Below, piece by piece: positions 36,222-44,679 of a stretch of 64,000 nt of DNA. Under the pieces are notes generated by a model. The model was not told the origin of the DNA and searched no databases. It saw only the letters and a program-made list of their open reading frames with translations. The first letter of the stretch is position 1. Every line of letters starts with the position of its first letter. The position numbers and the translations under genes were made by a program. The stretch covers positions 27,010-91,009 of the forward strand of contig JBIOEA010000004.1 of NCBI GenBank assembly GCA_044445605.1. Direction: 5' to 3'. The stretch comes from CAWKDC01 sp044445605 (GTDB lineage: Bacteria; Pseudomonadota; Gammaproteobacteria; JABCZS01).

Positions 36222-37359
36222 TCGTACGATTCCTTTGTCATTGTATATCCACCTTCCCTGGTGCATACAAAAGTGTCCGTATTGCGATTTTAATTCCTAC
36301 GGGATCACACAACATCCCATGACAGAGCAAGCCTATGTGGCCGCGTTGCTGGAAGATTTTACCGAAACATTGCCATTGATTTGGGGCCGTCGTTTAGTCA
36401 GTATATTTTTTGGTGGCGGCACGCCGAGCCTGTTTTCAGCTGAATCGATTGCCGAGATTTTAAATGGCATTCAAACATTATTACCTTTTAATAAGGAACA
36501 TGTTGAAATCACGCTGGAAGCTAATCCTGGCACATTCGAATATGAAAAGTTTAAAGATTTTAAAGCAGCGGGCATTAATCGGATTTCATTGGGCGTGCAA
36601 AGTTTTGATGATCAGCAATTAAAGCGATTGGGTCGCGTGCATTCATCAGATAATGCATTGGAGGCGTGTCGCGCATTACGCGAATTGAATGTTAATTTTA
36701 ATATTGATCTGATGTATGGCTTGCCTCATCAAACCATTGAATCAGCGTTGTCTGATCTGCATACAGCCATCACATGTGAGCCTAAACATCTTTCTTGGTA
36801 CCATTTAACCATGGAGCCGAATACCGTTTTTTATCAGCGCCCACCGGAAGGTTTGCCGAACGATGATTTTGTGGCGGACATGGAAGATGCCGGTCGTGCG
36901 TATTTGGCTTCCGCAGGATTGCAACGGTATGAAGTGTCGGCCTATGCGCGTGAGGGTTTTGAATCGGTGCATAATTTAAATTATTGGACGTTCGGTGATT
37001 ATGTTGGCATTGGGGCCGGTGCGCATGGGAAGATCACTGATGCATCAACAGGTGTGATCACGCGCCACACCAAACAAAAAGTGCCTGCAAATTATTTAAA
37101 TCCCGAATTGCCGTTTACGAGCAGCACGCGTGCATTGAATGCAGATGAATTGCCCGTTGAATTCATGATGAATGCATTGCGATTGAAAAACGGGTTTGAG
37201 TGGGATGAATTTGAATCGCGTACGGGTTTGAGCCGTGCTGTGCTGATGCCTGCGTTGGAACATGCTCGTGATGATGGGTTTGTTTTAATGGATGATCAGC
37301 GTGTGTGGCCGACGGATCATGGCTATTTATTTTTGAATAATTTACTTGGGTATTTTTAA
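36205..37359 (+). CDS. hemW: HemW-like radical SAM protein (heme chaperone)
   Basis: 384 residues. Radical SAM cluster motif CIQKCPYCDF with the extra cysteine-proximal pattern of the HemN/HemW group, SIFFGGGTPSLF, EANPGTFE and ISLGVQSFDD. It lacks the longer N-terminal region of true coproporphyrinogen dehydrogenase HemN, so HemW (heme insertion factor) is the better name. Start overlaps rdgB, a common gammaproteobacterial arrangement. Confidence 0.94.
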   Translation: MTTPFNRTIPLSLYIHLPWCIQKCPYCDFNSYGITQHPMTEQAYVAALLEDFTETLPLIWGRRLVSIFFGGGTPSLFSAESIAEILNGIQTLLPFNKEHVEITLEANPGTFEYEKFKDFKAAGINRISLGVQSFDDQQLKRLGRVHSSDNALEACRALRELNVNFNIDLMYGLPHQTIESALSDLHTAITCEPKHLSWYHLTMEPNTVFYQRPPEGLPNDDFVADMEDAGRAYLASAGLQRYEVSAYAREGFESVHNLNYWTFGDYVGIGAGAHGKITDASTGVITRHTKQKVPANYLNPELPFTSSTRALNADELPVEFMMNALRLKNGFEWDEFESRTGLSRAVLMPALEHARDDGFVLMDDQRVWPTDHGYLFLNNLLGYF

Positions 37360-37360
37360 A

Positions 37361-37675
37361 TTACAATACCCACTTTCCCTTTTTTTTAATCTCATCGTGC
37401 ATCATCGTAGGTGAGAGATCAATGTCACCCGGCCAGGTGGCTATGCCTAACTCTAGATAAACTTTATAAAATAGCTCATTATCTCGAAGTGCCTCGAACA
37501 CACCTGCTTCATCGCTCATGATGAAATCATACATCTCAACAAATCCATTGGTACCGTCATTGAAAACAACTTCCAATTTATAGCCCGCTAATGGCTTTAC
37601 ACTAGCAAGACGCCAAGGGGCAACCGGATTTACTCCAGGGGCGGTATCTTTTTTATTGGTCGATTCTGCTGACAT
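37361..37675 (-). CDS. DUF2442-family protein
   Basis: 104 residues from the ATG at 37675 (GAGG upstream). LASVKPLAGYKLEVVFNDGTNGFVEMYDFI and TWPGDIDLSPTMMHDEI match the small DUF2442 fold that often accompanies toxin-antitoxin or DUF4160 genes; no DUF4160 partner is adjacent here. Convergent with hemW and ending 2 bases beyond its stop. Confidence 0.85.
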   Translation of the reverse strand: MSAESTNKKDTAPGVNPVAPWRLASVKPLAGYKLEVVFNDGTNGFVEMYDFIMSDEAGVFEALRDNELFYKVYLELGIATWPGDIDLSPTMMHDEIKKKGKWVL

Positions 37676-37819
37676 AATGTCCAATCCTCTAATAAGTCTT
37701 TCTTCCGTGAAGTATTATTATATTGTTGCTGAGTATAATGCGATAAAAACACAATATCAAGCCCATCTCTATCTCTTATTCTGATTGCCTTTCTCCCTCA
37801 ATCAGGAGATACTAACCTC

Positions 37820-38392
37820 ATGTCCAATACTTTATATCTCAGCAATCAACTTCTCATTGCGATGCCCGCGCTAGGTGATCCACGTTTCGAGCGCTCCGTT
37901 GTGCTAGTATGCGAACATAATCGAGAAGGGGCGATGGGCATTGTCATCAATAAAGCCATGCAACTCTCGCTGGCGGATATTTTAAATTACATTGGGCATT
38001 TATCGAAAGACACGGATGATCGCGCGTTGAGTATACCGATTTTCTGGGGTGGCCCGCTCGATCGCAATAAAGGCTTCATCGTGCATCGTTCTATCGGGCA
38101 TTGGTCGAACACACAGGCCATTGGCGAATCGCTGGCCGTCACTACCTCCCAAGATATACTGCATGCCCTGGCCAGTGGACGGGGCCCTGTCAATGAATCA
38201 CTCGTCTGTTTCGGCTGCGCTCGCTGGTACCCTGGGCAGCTCGAACAAGAAATTGCCGAAAATGTCTGGCTCACGATGCCAGCCTCTCCTGCCGTTTTAT
38301 TCAACTGCCCTACGCCCAACCGCTGGACGATGGCTGCCGCCCAAATGGGTATCGATTTTAACTACTTATCCTATGATGTCGGACACGCTTAA
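37820..38392 (+). CDS. yqgE: YqgE/AlgH (UPF0301) family protein
   Basis: 190 residues. Family hallmarks LSNQLLIAMPALGDPRFERSVVLVCEHN, GAMGIVINKAM and WGGPLDRNKGFIVH. Biochemical role not settled. It is coupled to ruvX, which starts inside its last 20 bases, the usual yqgE-yqgF order. Confidence 0.96.
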   Translation: MSNTLYLSNQLLIAMPALGDPRFERSVVLVCEHNREGAMGIVINKAMQLSLADILNYIGHLSKDTDDRALSIPIFWGGPLDRNKGFIVHRSIGHWSNTQAIGESLAVTTSQDILHALASGRGPVNESLVCFGCARWYPGQLEQEIAENVWLTMPASPAVLFNCPTPNRWTMAAAQMGIDFNYLSYDVGHA

Positions 38393-38810
38393 ACCACAAG
38401 GCATTATCATCGCCTTTGACTTCGGTTTGAGGCGCATTGGCGTGGCCGTCGGTCAGACCGTCACGAAAACCGCTACGCCTGAAGGCATGGTGCCCGCGCA
38501 AGACGGTGAACCCAGTTGGGAAATCTTAGAAACATTCATTCGCAAATGGAAACCCAAAGCCTTGGTCGTCGGCGTGCCGTTGAACATGGATGGTACAGAA
38601 CAAAAAATGACACTCAATGCACGTGCGTTTATCGATAAATTGAAAGAACGTCTGAAGTTGCCTGTGTTCGGCGTCGATGAACGCCTCACCACCGTCGAAG
38701 CCCGTGCACGTCTCTTTGAATCCGGTGGCTACAAAGCCATTCAAAAATCTTCCGTTGATGCCATGGCCGCCAAAATTTTATTGGAAGCATGGTTAGAAGA
38801 AAATTATTAA
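38373..38810 (+). CDS. ruvX: RuvX/YqgF, RNase H-fold pre-16S rRNA nuclease
   Basis: 145 residues. AFDFGLRRIGVAVGQ carries the RNase H-like first catalytic Asp, with VVGVPLNMDGTEQ, FGVDERLTTVEAR and a C-terminal SSVDAMAAKILLEAWL. Involved in 16S rRNA 5' end maturation and possibly Holliday junction resolution. Adjacent ATGs at 38373 and 38376 are both possible. It overlaps yqgE by 20 bases. Confidence 0.95.
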   Translation: MMSDTLKPQGIIIAFDFGLRRIGVAVGQTVTKTATPEGMVPAQDGEPSWEILETFIRKWKPKALVVGVPLNMDGTEQKMTLNARAFIDKLKERLKLPVFGVDERLTTVEARARLFESGGYKAIQKSSVDAMAAKILLEAWLEENY

Positions 38811-38906
38811 AACACTTTGACACAATTAGTTCCTTGACTCATCGCTAGCGCAACTGGTAATCTCTTCCCGTATTAAATGTCTATTAAATAGCTTAAGGGG
38901 ATGATC

Positions 38907-40121
38907 ATGAAAAGTTATGCAAATCTACAAGTACTGATTGAGGCGAAAACAGTCCAACGCCCAGGGGTCAACTTTTTCAATGAGCACCCCTCTCAACTCG
39001 CTGAACTTATCAAAAAAGATTTTGATCTCGCAGAACTTTATTTCAAACATTTTGAGAAAAAAGATATTAATAACATAACGAATAACGCGCGCAATAAGAA
39101 TGTAGGGATGTACCTCATGCATTACACGTTCGTTAAAGAAATGCTCGACATATTGTTACTGATGTCAACACCTTTGTACCCAAACAATCCCATTGTTCTT
39201 AAAGAAGCATCACTTCCACATATAGCACATGAACGCGATAAAATATTTAGTCTAAGCAAGGACCTTAAGCATGATACTACAATGAGAAATGTGTATTGCC
39301 CATATGGATATACTTATAATGGTTTGAGGGCCTTAAGGGCAACCCATGAGCTAACAGGATCGAATTTTAGCCATGTGGACATTAAAACTGAACCTTTATT
39401 CTTATTGATGTTTAAAGAATGGCAAACAAGAGACTATGTAAAAAGCCATCTTTCAGAAATGATTGTCAAATTCTTAGGGCAGCTTGAACCTGGCAACACC
39501 TTGAATTTTGAATTTGTGGGTCAATACGTAGGTAAGAATGATTCATTCCAACGTCTTATCAGTGAAGGCTATTACAATGTCGTCGCGGCATTGTTGAAAT
39601 CTATTTCCCCCGAGCTCGCAATCCAACAACTTCAATTACCCATTTACAGCCTACAGAACAAACCCGGTTGGGATGTATTGTTAGAAAATTTGCCTACCTC
39701 TCATGATGCGGTCAAACAAGCCATTGCTTGTCTGCAAGATATTAAGTTTAACAAGCTGGATGCGTTCAAAGCATTTATCGAAACCCCAAGAAAATATGAT
39801 TTACTGCAAATGCTCAAGGACAAAGCGCCAACATTAGTGCCAGATTTTTGCGCCATTGCACCCGATTACTTGAAAGATCATTTCATCTTTTCGGCAAAGG
39901 GATTAAACATGCCGGATGAGAAGGCACCCCCGTTGCCGCCGTCGTATGCTCAATCCATGGCACAACAACCGCCAGCATCGAATAACAACAACGCGAACAA
40001 CTCGAGTAGTTCAAGTAGCGCTGTCTCTGGCGCGAGTATGATGACAACTTCGTACCAAATGCCAGTTGTTACTAATAAGCCGGATCAGAATAATGACGCG
40101 AAAGGATGTAGGATGATGTAA
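38907..40121 (+). CDS. Hypothetical protein with C-terminal CaaX-like box (candidate prenylated effector)
   Basis: 404 residues from the ATG at 38907, with AAGGGG 6 bases upstream. The first 340 residues are a soluble helical domain I do not recognise. From about 345 a Pro-rich stretch (EKAPPLPPSYAQ) leads into a disordered Gln/Asn/Ser-rich linker containing an NNNNANNSSSSSS run, and the protein ends Gly-Cys-Arg-Met-Met. A cysteine four residues from the end, after a flexible linker, is the layout of eukaryotic CaaX proteins; a terminal Met favours farnesylation. Several Legionella Dot/Icm effectors, for example AnkB, use host prenylation this way. Function of the folded domain is unknown. 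The coincidental presence of a Cys at that position cannot be excluded. Confidence 0.8.
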   Translation: MKSYANLQVLIEAKTVQRPGVNFFNEHPSQLAELIKKDFDLAELYFKHFEKKDINNITNNARNKNVGMYLMHYTFVKEMLDILLLMSTPLYPNNPIVLKEASLPHIAHERDKIFSLSKDLKHDTTMRNVYCPYGYTYNGLRALRATHELTGSNFSHVDIKTEPLFLLMFKEWQTRDYVKSHLSEMIVKFLGQLEPGNTLNFEFVGQYVGKNDSFQRLISEGYYNVVAALLKSISPELAIQQLQLPIYSLQNKPGWDVLLENLPTSHDAVKQAIACLQDIKFNKLDAFKAFIETPRKYDLLQMLKDKAPTLVPDFCAIAPDYLKDHFIFSAKGLNMPDEKAPPLPPSYAQSMAQQPPASNNNNANNSSSSSSAVSGASMMTTSYQMPVVTNKPDQNNDAKGCRMM

Positions 40122-40125
40122 GCCC

Positions 40126-41385
40126 CTACAATATTTTCATCACCCGACCCAATACACCTTGCTCAGCCTGCAAATACGCCGTTGCGGCCATGATATGCGC
40201 CATGCGCTTGCTTTGATCTTCCCACAATGACATCACCGCATTCGCTAACGCTTCCGGTGTTTCCACCACATCCAATGCCCCGCGTTCGCGCAAAGCATCG
40301 GTCACCGTTTTGAAATTATGCAAAAACGGCCCCGTGATCATCGCACAATCCATTTGCGCGGCTTCCAAAACATTATGCCCACCGACCGGCACTAAACTAC
40401 CACCAATAAATGCGACCGATACAGCACCGTAATAGGCCAACACTTCGCCCATCGTATCCCCTAAATAAATCTGTGTTTTCGCCGTCACGCCTTCTCCCCA
40501 ACTGCGGCGACGCACAATAAATCCCTCTGTGATGCAATCTTCATACACTGAATCAAATCGCTCAGGATGACGTGGCACCAACACCAACAATGCGTCCGGG
40601 TATTTTTCCAACATAATTTTAAACGCCTGCAATACTTGCGTTTCTTCATCTTCGTGCGTGCTCGTCGCCGCAAACGCATAACGATCACCCCACATTTGAC
40701 GCAATACTTCAGCCGTCTCTTTCAACGACTGAGGCACGTCCGCATCACATTTTAAATTGCCCGTCACGCTCACTTTATGCGCGGGAACACCCAACGCCAT
40801 CAAACGTTCAGCATCATTCTTCCCCTGTGCACAAATGTGCGTGGCACACTGTAACACCGGCTTAAAAAACCACAGCCACTGTCGGTAACCTTGAAATGAT
40901 TTTTCAGATAAACGAGCGTTCACCATGTATAACGGAATCTTGCGATCGTAAACCGCTTGATATAAATTCGGCCACCACTCCGTTTCCATGATGACCACTC
41001 TCTTCGGCTTGATCGTATTTAAAAAACGATTCACCGCAAACCTGTAATCATAGGGTAAATATAAATGCGTGACGCGTTCACCAAATAACCGCTCACCACA
41101 GGCTAACCCCGTCGGCGTCATGTGCGTCAATACAATCGAATGCCCGGCTTTTAATAACGCTTCAATCAACGGCGCCGCGGCCATGGTTTCACCCACAGAG
41201 ACCGCGTGAACAAGAATGCCACCCGTCGGGAAAGTACGATCATAATAACCAAAACGCTCAGCAACCCCTGAGTAATACGCCGAGGATCGACGACCGCGCC
41301 ATAATAATCGTAATAAAATGAAGGGAAGCGCCAACCACAATAGGGCCCCATATAAACAAAGACCCCATCGTGATTTGTCGTTCAT
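40126..41385 (-). CDS. waaA: WaaA, Kdo transferase
   Basis: Transfers Kdo from CMP-Kdo to lipid A precursor at the inner membrane. 419 residues: N-terminal hydrophobic anchor (about residues 8-28), catalytic Glu in VHAVSVGETMAAAPLIEALL, METEWWPNLY, and the GT-B C-terminal CMP-binding site VAFIGGSLVPVGGHNVLEAA. Convergent with the CaaX gene, 4 bases apart. First of the LPS block from the left; hldD follows upstream on the same strand. Confidence 0.97.
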   Translation of the reverse strand: MNDKSRWGLCLYGALLWLALPFILLRLLWRGRRSSAYYSGVAERFGYYDRTFPTGGILVHAVSVGETMAAAPLIEALLKAGHSIVLTHMTPTGLACGERLFGERVTHLYLPYDYRFAVNRFLNTIKPKRVVIMETEWWPNLYQAVYDRKIPLYMVNARLSEKSFQGYRQWLWFFKPVLQCATHICAQGKNDAERLMALGVPAHKVSVTGNLKCDADVPQSLKETAEVLRQMWGDRYAFAATSTHEDEETQVLQAFKIMLEKYPDALLVLVPRHPERFDSVYEDCITEGFIVRRRSWGEGVTAKTQIYLGDTMGEVLAYYGAVSVAFIGGSLVPVGGHNVLEAAQMDCAMITGPFLHNFKTVTDALRERGALDVVETPEALANAVMSLWEDQSKRMAHIMAATAYLQAEQGVLGRVMKIL

Positions 41386-41397
41386 CGTTGATATATC

Positions 41398-42336
41398 CTA
41401 TTTTTTGTTCAGAATGTCCATATAGGCTTTTACACCCTCTTGCACGGTCGCAAACGGTGCATCGTAACCTACTGCACGTAATGCAGAAATGTCAGCTTCT
41501 GTGAAACTTTGATAACGGCCTTTCAATTGCTCAGGGAATGCAATGTATTCAATCATCCCTTTACCGTGCGCTTCAATCACGCTGCGTGCCACTTCATTGA
41601 ATGTTTGACTGCGCCCAGTGCCACAATTGAAGATACCAGAAATCTCAGGGTGTTGCCAAAACCATAAATTGACCTTAACAACATCATCGACGTACACGAA
41701 ATCACGACGCTGTTCGCCATTACCGTAACCATCACAACCTTCAAATAATTTCACCACACCTGTTTCACGAATTTGATTCGAATGATGGAATGCCACGCTC
41801 GCCATCTTGCCTTTGTGCTGTTCGTGTGGACCGTATACGTTGAAATAACGGAAACCTACAATTTGACTGTTCGCCGTCGGTAATATACGACGCACGTATT
41901 GATCAAATAAGAATTTTGAATAACCATAAACATTTAAAGGCGCTTCATGCGCTAACGACTCTTTGAATACCGTGCCGCCCCCGTAAACCGCCGCGCTCGA
42001 TGCGTATAAAAAGGGAATCTCTTGATCTAAGCAATAATGTAATAAGATTTTAGAATATTCATAATTGTTTTCCATCATGAACTGACCATCCCATTCGGTG
42101 GTGTCAGAACATGCACCTTCATGAAACACCGCTTCAATCGGCTCTTCTTGGTATTCGAGGTAATCAAAAAAATCTTTTTTGTCGACGTAATCAGCAATTT
42201 GTACATTCACTAGATTGACGAACTTCGTCCCGTCTTTTAAATCGTCTACCGCAATAATGTCTGTCCGACCTAATGCGTTTAGTCCCTTGATGATTTGGCT
42301 GCCGATGAAGCCTGCAGCGCCTGTGACTACGATCAT
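41398..42336 (-). CDS. hldD: HldD, ADP-glyceromanno-heptose 6-epimerase
   Basis: Makes ADP-L-glycero-beta-D-manno-heptose, the donor for WaaC and WaaF. 312 residues: NAD-binding VTGAAGFIGSQIIKGLN at the start, SSAAVYGGG, catalytic YGYSKFLFDQYV, FRYFNVYGPHEQHKGKMASV. Twelve bases before waaA on the same strand. A degenerate repeat copy separates it from hldE. Confidence 0.97.
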   Translation of the reverse strand: MIVVTGAAGFIGSQIIKGLNALGRTDIIAVDDLKDGTKFVNLVNVQIADYVDKKDFFDYLEYQEEPIEAVFHEGACSDTTEWDGQFMMENNYEYSKILLHYCLDQEIPFLYASSAAVYGGGTVFKESLAHEAPLNVYGYSKFLFDQYVRRILPTANSQIVGFRYFNVYGPHEQHKGKMASVAFHHSNQIRETGVVKLFEGCDGYGNGEQRRDFVYVDDVVKVNLWFWQHPEISGIFNCGTGRSQTFNEVARSVIEAHGKGMIEYIAFPEQLKGRYQSFTEADISALRAVGYDAPFATVQEGVKAYMDILNKK

Positions 42337-42356
42337 GTTTGAATCTCCCTTATTTA

Positions 42357-42412
42357 TATAAAAAAACCCCTACAGGCTGCCCCCTTAAAAGGAGGCGAAA
42401 GATCAGAAGGGG
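42357..42412. repeat. Degenerate repeat copy between hldE and hldD
   Basis: Contains CCCCTACAGGCTGCCCCC, then TTAAAAGGAGGCGAAAGATC: pieces of A and B fused in a decayed copy. Confidence 0.55.
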
Positions 42413-42419
42413 GCTTGTT

Positions 42420-43823
42420 CTAGGATAGTATCTTTTGAATCAATCCTGTCGTCGAACAACCTGGCTTGAACGGTAAAATCTCTACCTTGCCGCCTGCCGC
42501 CAATACCGCTTCGTGGCCCGCGATTTGCTCAACCTTATAATCGCCACCTTTCACCAATACATCCGGTAATACCGCCTCAATCAAGGCCGCAGGGGTATCC
42601 TCCGAAAACGACACAACCCAAGTTACCGCGCTCATGGCCGCCAATATTGTCATGCGATCCACTACCGTGTTTAAAGGACGTGTTTCGCCTTTCAAACGGC
42701 GTACAGAGGCATCATCATTCACTGCAATGATTAAATAATCGCCTAAGTTCTTCGCTTGTGATAAATATTGTACGTGTCCGGCATGCAGAATATCAAAACA
42801 ACCGTTGGTCATCACAATCCGCTTGCCCGCCGCTTTCGCACGTGCGACATCTTGCAATAACTGTGTCCTCGATACCACTTTCTCACTGTCTGAATGGACC
42901 AATGCATGATTCAATTCTTCATACGATACCGTCGCCGTACCTAATTTCGCCACCACCAATCCCGCAGCAATGTTCGCCCACTGCGCCGCTTGTGCCAACG
43001 TCGCGCCCGCTGCAACCGCCGTGGCAAATACCGCCAATACCGTATCGCCCGCACCCGTCACGTCAAATACTTCGCGTGCCGATGCCTTGAATGCATATAC
43101 ATCGTCTAGCGTGATCAAGACCATCCCCGCTTCGCCACGCGTCACGAGCAATGCCTCTAAATCGTGCGCAACAATTAATCCGCGCGCCTTCAACACCATG
43201 TCTTCTTCTGAAGCCACTGGGCCAACCACTTGCTCAAATTCTTTCCAGTTTGGCGTCACCACACGCGCACCCTGATAATGACGGTAATCCGACGTCTTCG
43301 GATCCACAAACACCGCTTTGCCTTGACGCTTTGCAGCTTCAATCAACGGCGCTGCGTTTGATAATACGCCTTTGCCATAATCAGAAAAAACAATCAGATC
43401 GGCATCCAGTGCGGCTTCAAATGTTTTTATTAATGCGGCATCAAGCACAGGCGCAGATTGCTGTTCTTCAAAATCTAATCGGATAAGTTGTTGATGATGA
43501 CTTAACACGCGCCACTTTAATGTGGTCGGCGCCGTCGTCACAATCGGTAAAAATCGAATGCCCTTTTCTTCAAGATGCTTTTTGAGGGTCGCTGCTGCAT
43601 CGTCATTGCCCACCGCGCCTATCAAGGTCACGTTGGCTCCCAATGCCGCGATGTTCATCGCCACGTTTGCCGCACCACCCGGGACCTGACGCTGGCCCTT
43701 CACGCGGACCACAGGCACAGGCGCTTCCGGTGAAATGCGCGTCGCCTGCCCATCCCAGTAACAATCCAACATCACATCGCCCACAACAAGCACACGTCTA
43801 TTCGAAAAATCAATGAGTTGCAT
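42420..43823 (-). CDS. hldE: HldE, bifunctional heptose 7-phosphate kinase/heptose 1-phosphate adenylyltransferase
   Basis: 467 residues from the ATG at 43823 (AGGAA upstream). N-terminal ribokinase-like kinase: VLVVGDVMLDCYWDG, VPGGAANVAMNIAALG and the anion hole VTGAGDTVLAVFA near 265. C-terminal nucleotidyltransferase: MTNGCFDILHAGHVQYLSQAK and VNDDASVRRLKGETRPLN. Together with HldD it supplies the activated heptose used by WaaC/WaaF further right. Confidence 0.97.
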   Translation of the reverse strand: MQLIDFSNRRVLVVGDVMLDCYWDGQATRISPEAPVPVVRVKGQRQVPGGAANVAMNIAALGANVTLIGAVGNDDAAATLKKHLEEKGIRFLPIVTTAPTTLKWRVLSHHQQLIRLDFEEQQSAPVLDAALIKTFEAALDADLIVFSDYGKGVLSNAAPLIEAAKRQGKAVFVDPKTSDYRHYQGARVVTPNWKEFEQVVGPVASEEDMVLKARGLIVAHDLEALLVTRGEAGMVLITLDDVYAFKASAREVFDVTGAGDTVLAVFATAVAAGATLAQAAQWANIAAGLVVAKLGTATVSYEELNHALVHSDSEKVVSRTQLLQDVARAKAAGKRIVMTNGCFDILHAGHVQYLSQAKNLGDYLIIAVNDDASVRRLKGETRPLNTVVDRMTILAAMSAVTWVVSFSEDTPAALIEAVLPDVLVKGGDYKVEQIAGHEAVLAAGGKVEILPFKPGCSTTGLIQKILS

Positions 43824-43896
43824 TGGTATTCCTGCTTCAAAAAAGGTTCGCCTATCATACCACAAGGCTGTATGGAAATGGAATGGGTTAGTTAGA

Positions 43897-44244
43897 TTAT
43901 TTACAGAGTAAGTCCAATGGGATCGCCAGCCCTTGTGCGACTTGCTTCAAGACCTTCTTACTGCCTGAGCGTAGCCGGTTTTCCAGTTGTGACAAATAAG
44001 GCACACTGATCCCTGCTGCCTTCGCCAAGGCGGCTTGTGATAGCCCTCGATACTCTCGCCAAACCCGAATCGAACTCTCTCCCGCCGCTATTCGTTGCGT
44101 CATTAATTCCGGTAATAATATCACCGGGGCAACAATAGGTTGCTGTATTATCAGGGATTTAAGTTTGACATATTCACCATACGGTAATACGGCCCATTGG
44201 GGTTCGCCAGAGGAGGGAATAAATTGTACGTCGTCTAACGCCAT
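43897..44244 (-). CDS. Xre-family helix-turn-helix regulator (antitoxin-like)
   Basis: 115 residues. N-terminal part with PQWAVLPYGEYVKL, similar to the beta segment of RelB/HigA-like antitoxins; C-terminal Xre HTH, RVWREYRGLSQAALAKAAGISVPYLSQLE. The ATG at 44244 has AGGGA 6 bases upstream. No toxin gene is adjacent on either side. Instead the 170 bases upstream hold a strong promoter with overlapping operators, a short RNA/ORF and an intrinsic terminator. Likely self-regulated at the TTAGCA-N3-TGCTAA sites. Could be a stand-alone regulator or an orphan antitoxin. Confidence 0.88.
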   Translation of the reverse strand: MALDDVQFIPSSGEPQWAVLPYGEYVKLKSLIIQQPIVAPVILLPELMTQRIAAGESSIRVWREYRGLSQAALAKAAGISVPYLSQLENRLRSGSKKVLKQVAQGLAIPLDLLCK

Positions 44245-44267
44245 ACGATTCCCTAGGGAGATTTTTT

Positions 44268-44298
44268 AAAAAGAGGCCCCCCGCCTTACGGAGGGGGG
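44268..44298 (-). terminator. Intrinsic terminator upstream of the Xre gene
   Basis: On the minus strand CCCCCC-TCC-GTAA-GGC-GGGGGG followed by CCTCTTTTT. It ends about 24 bases before the Xre start codon, so transcripts from the upstream promoter must read through it, or be attenuated, to express the regulator. Confidence 0.7.
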
Positions 44299-44307
44299 TT
44301 AAGCATG

Positions 44308-44355
44308 TCAATCTCCACTTGACATCCCTGTCGGATAATTCCGACTCACAGACAT
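44308..44355 (-). CDS. Possible 15-residue leader peptide
   Basis: ATG at 44355 with TGAGGACAGC directly upstream; reads MSVSRNYPTGMSSGD and stops with TGA inside the 3' stem TGTCAA/TTGACA. Translation could alter folding before the terminator. It could be a chance ORF or the last remnant of a toxin gene. Confidence 0.35.
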   Translation of the reverse strand: MSVSRNYPTGMSSGD

Positions 44356-44422
44356 GCTGTCCTCAACCATTGCAACTAAAGCACTACCAGCCCAAGGTGT
44401 GGCTTCACTGCTTCACAACTTA

Positions 44423-44450
44423 ATATTAGCACAGTGCTAATGATTGTCAA
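44423..44450 (-). promoter_or_regulatory. Strong predicted promoter reading toward the Xre gene
   Basis: On the minus strand a consensus TTGACA (44450-44445), 16-base spacer and TAATAT (44428-44423). The spacer is almost filled by an operator-like palindrome. Confidence 0.7.
44425..44441. promoter_or_regulatory. Operator-like palindrome 1
   Basis: ATTAGCACAGTGCTAAT, perfect (TTAGCA-N3-TGCTAA core). It lies between the -35 and -10 boxes of the promoter, ideal for repression. Confidence 0.7.
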
Positions 44451-44458
44451 GGTTGTTA

Positions 44459-44473
44459 TTAGCATTTTGCTAA
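44459..44473. promoter_or_regulatory. Operator-like palindrome 2
   Basis: TTAGCA-TTT-TGCTAA, the same half-sites as palindrome 1. Centres are 33 bp apart, about three helical turns, so two dimers would sit on the same DNA face. Confidence 0.7.
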
Positions 44474-44501
44474 CATTGTCATGTTTCGACCTCCTTAAAT
44501 A

Positions 44502-44640
44502 AAATCCCCCGCCTCGGAATACTCGGCTGCCCCCTTTTACCAAAGGGGGCCTAAGACATAGATCCGCGTACTCGGCTGCCTCTTTTTCCAAAGGGGGCCT
44601 AAGACATAGAAGGGAAAAAGATGTTTCGCCCCTACATGAG
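44502..44640. repeat. Composite repeat run (B, truncated B, A)
   Basis: A full B block with CCCCCTTTTACCAAAGGGGG, the linker CCTAAGACATAGA, a shortened second B (ACTCGGCTGCC, CAAAGGGGG), the same linker again and a diverged A copy ending GTTTCGCCCCTACA. Confidence 0.8.
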
Positions 44641-44679
44641 AAGGAGCACACATCATCATCAGCTTTTTGTGATATCTTT

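Larger units (their letters stand above)
44268..44416 (-). ncRNA. Predicted structured leader or small RNA ahead of the Xre gene
   Basis: About 149 nt from the predicted start site (about 44416) to the intrinsic terminator. Perfect short stems are visible on the minus strand: GTCGGA-ATTA-TCCGAC, TGTCAA-N7-TTGACA, and CATGTC pairing with GACATG around them. It also contains a 15-codon ORF with a Shine-Dalgarno sequence. No known RNA family recognised. Confidence 0.5.
44245..44679. other. Regulatory and repeat-rich intergenic stretch
   Basis: 435 bases between the Xre gene and the GT-C-like gene. 44268-44480 contains terminator, structured leader, promoter and two operators of the Xre gene; 44502-44640 is a run of B and A repeat copies; about 40 bases before the plus-strand gene remain unexplained and may hold its promoter. 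Confidence 0.75.
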
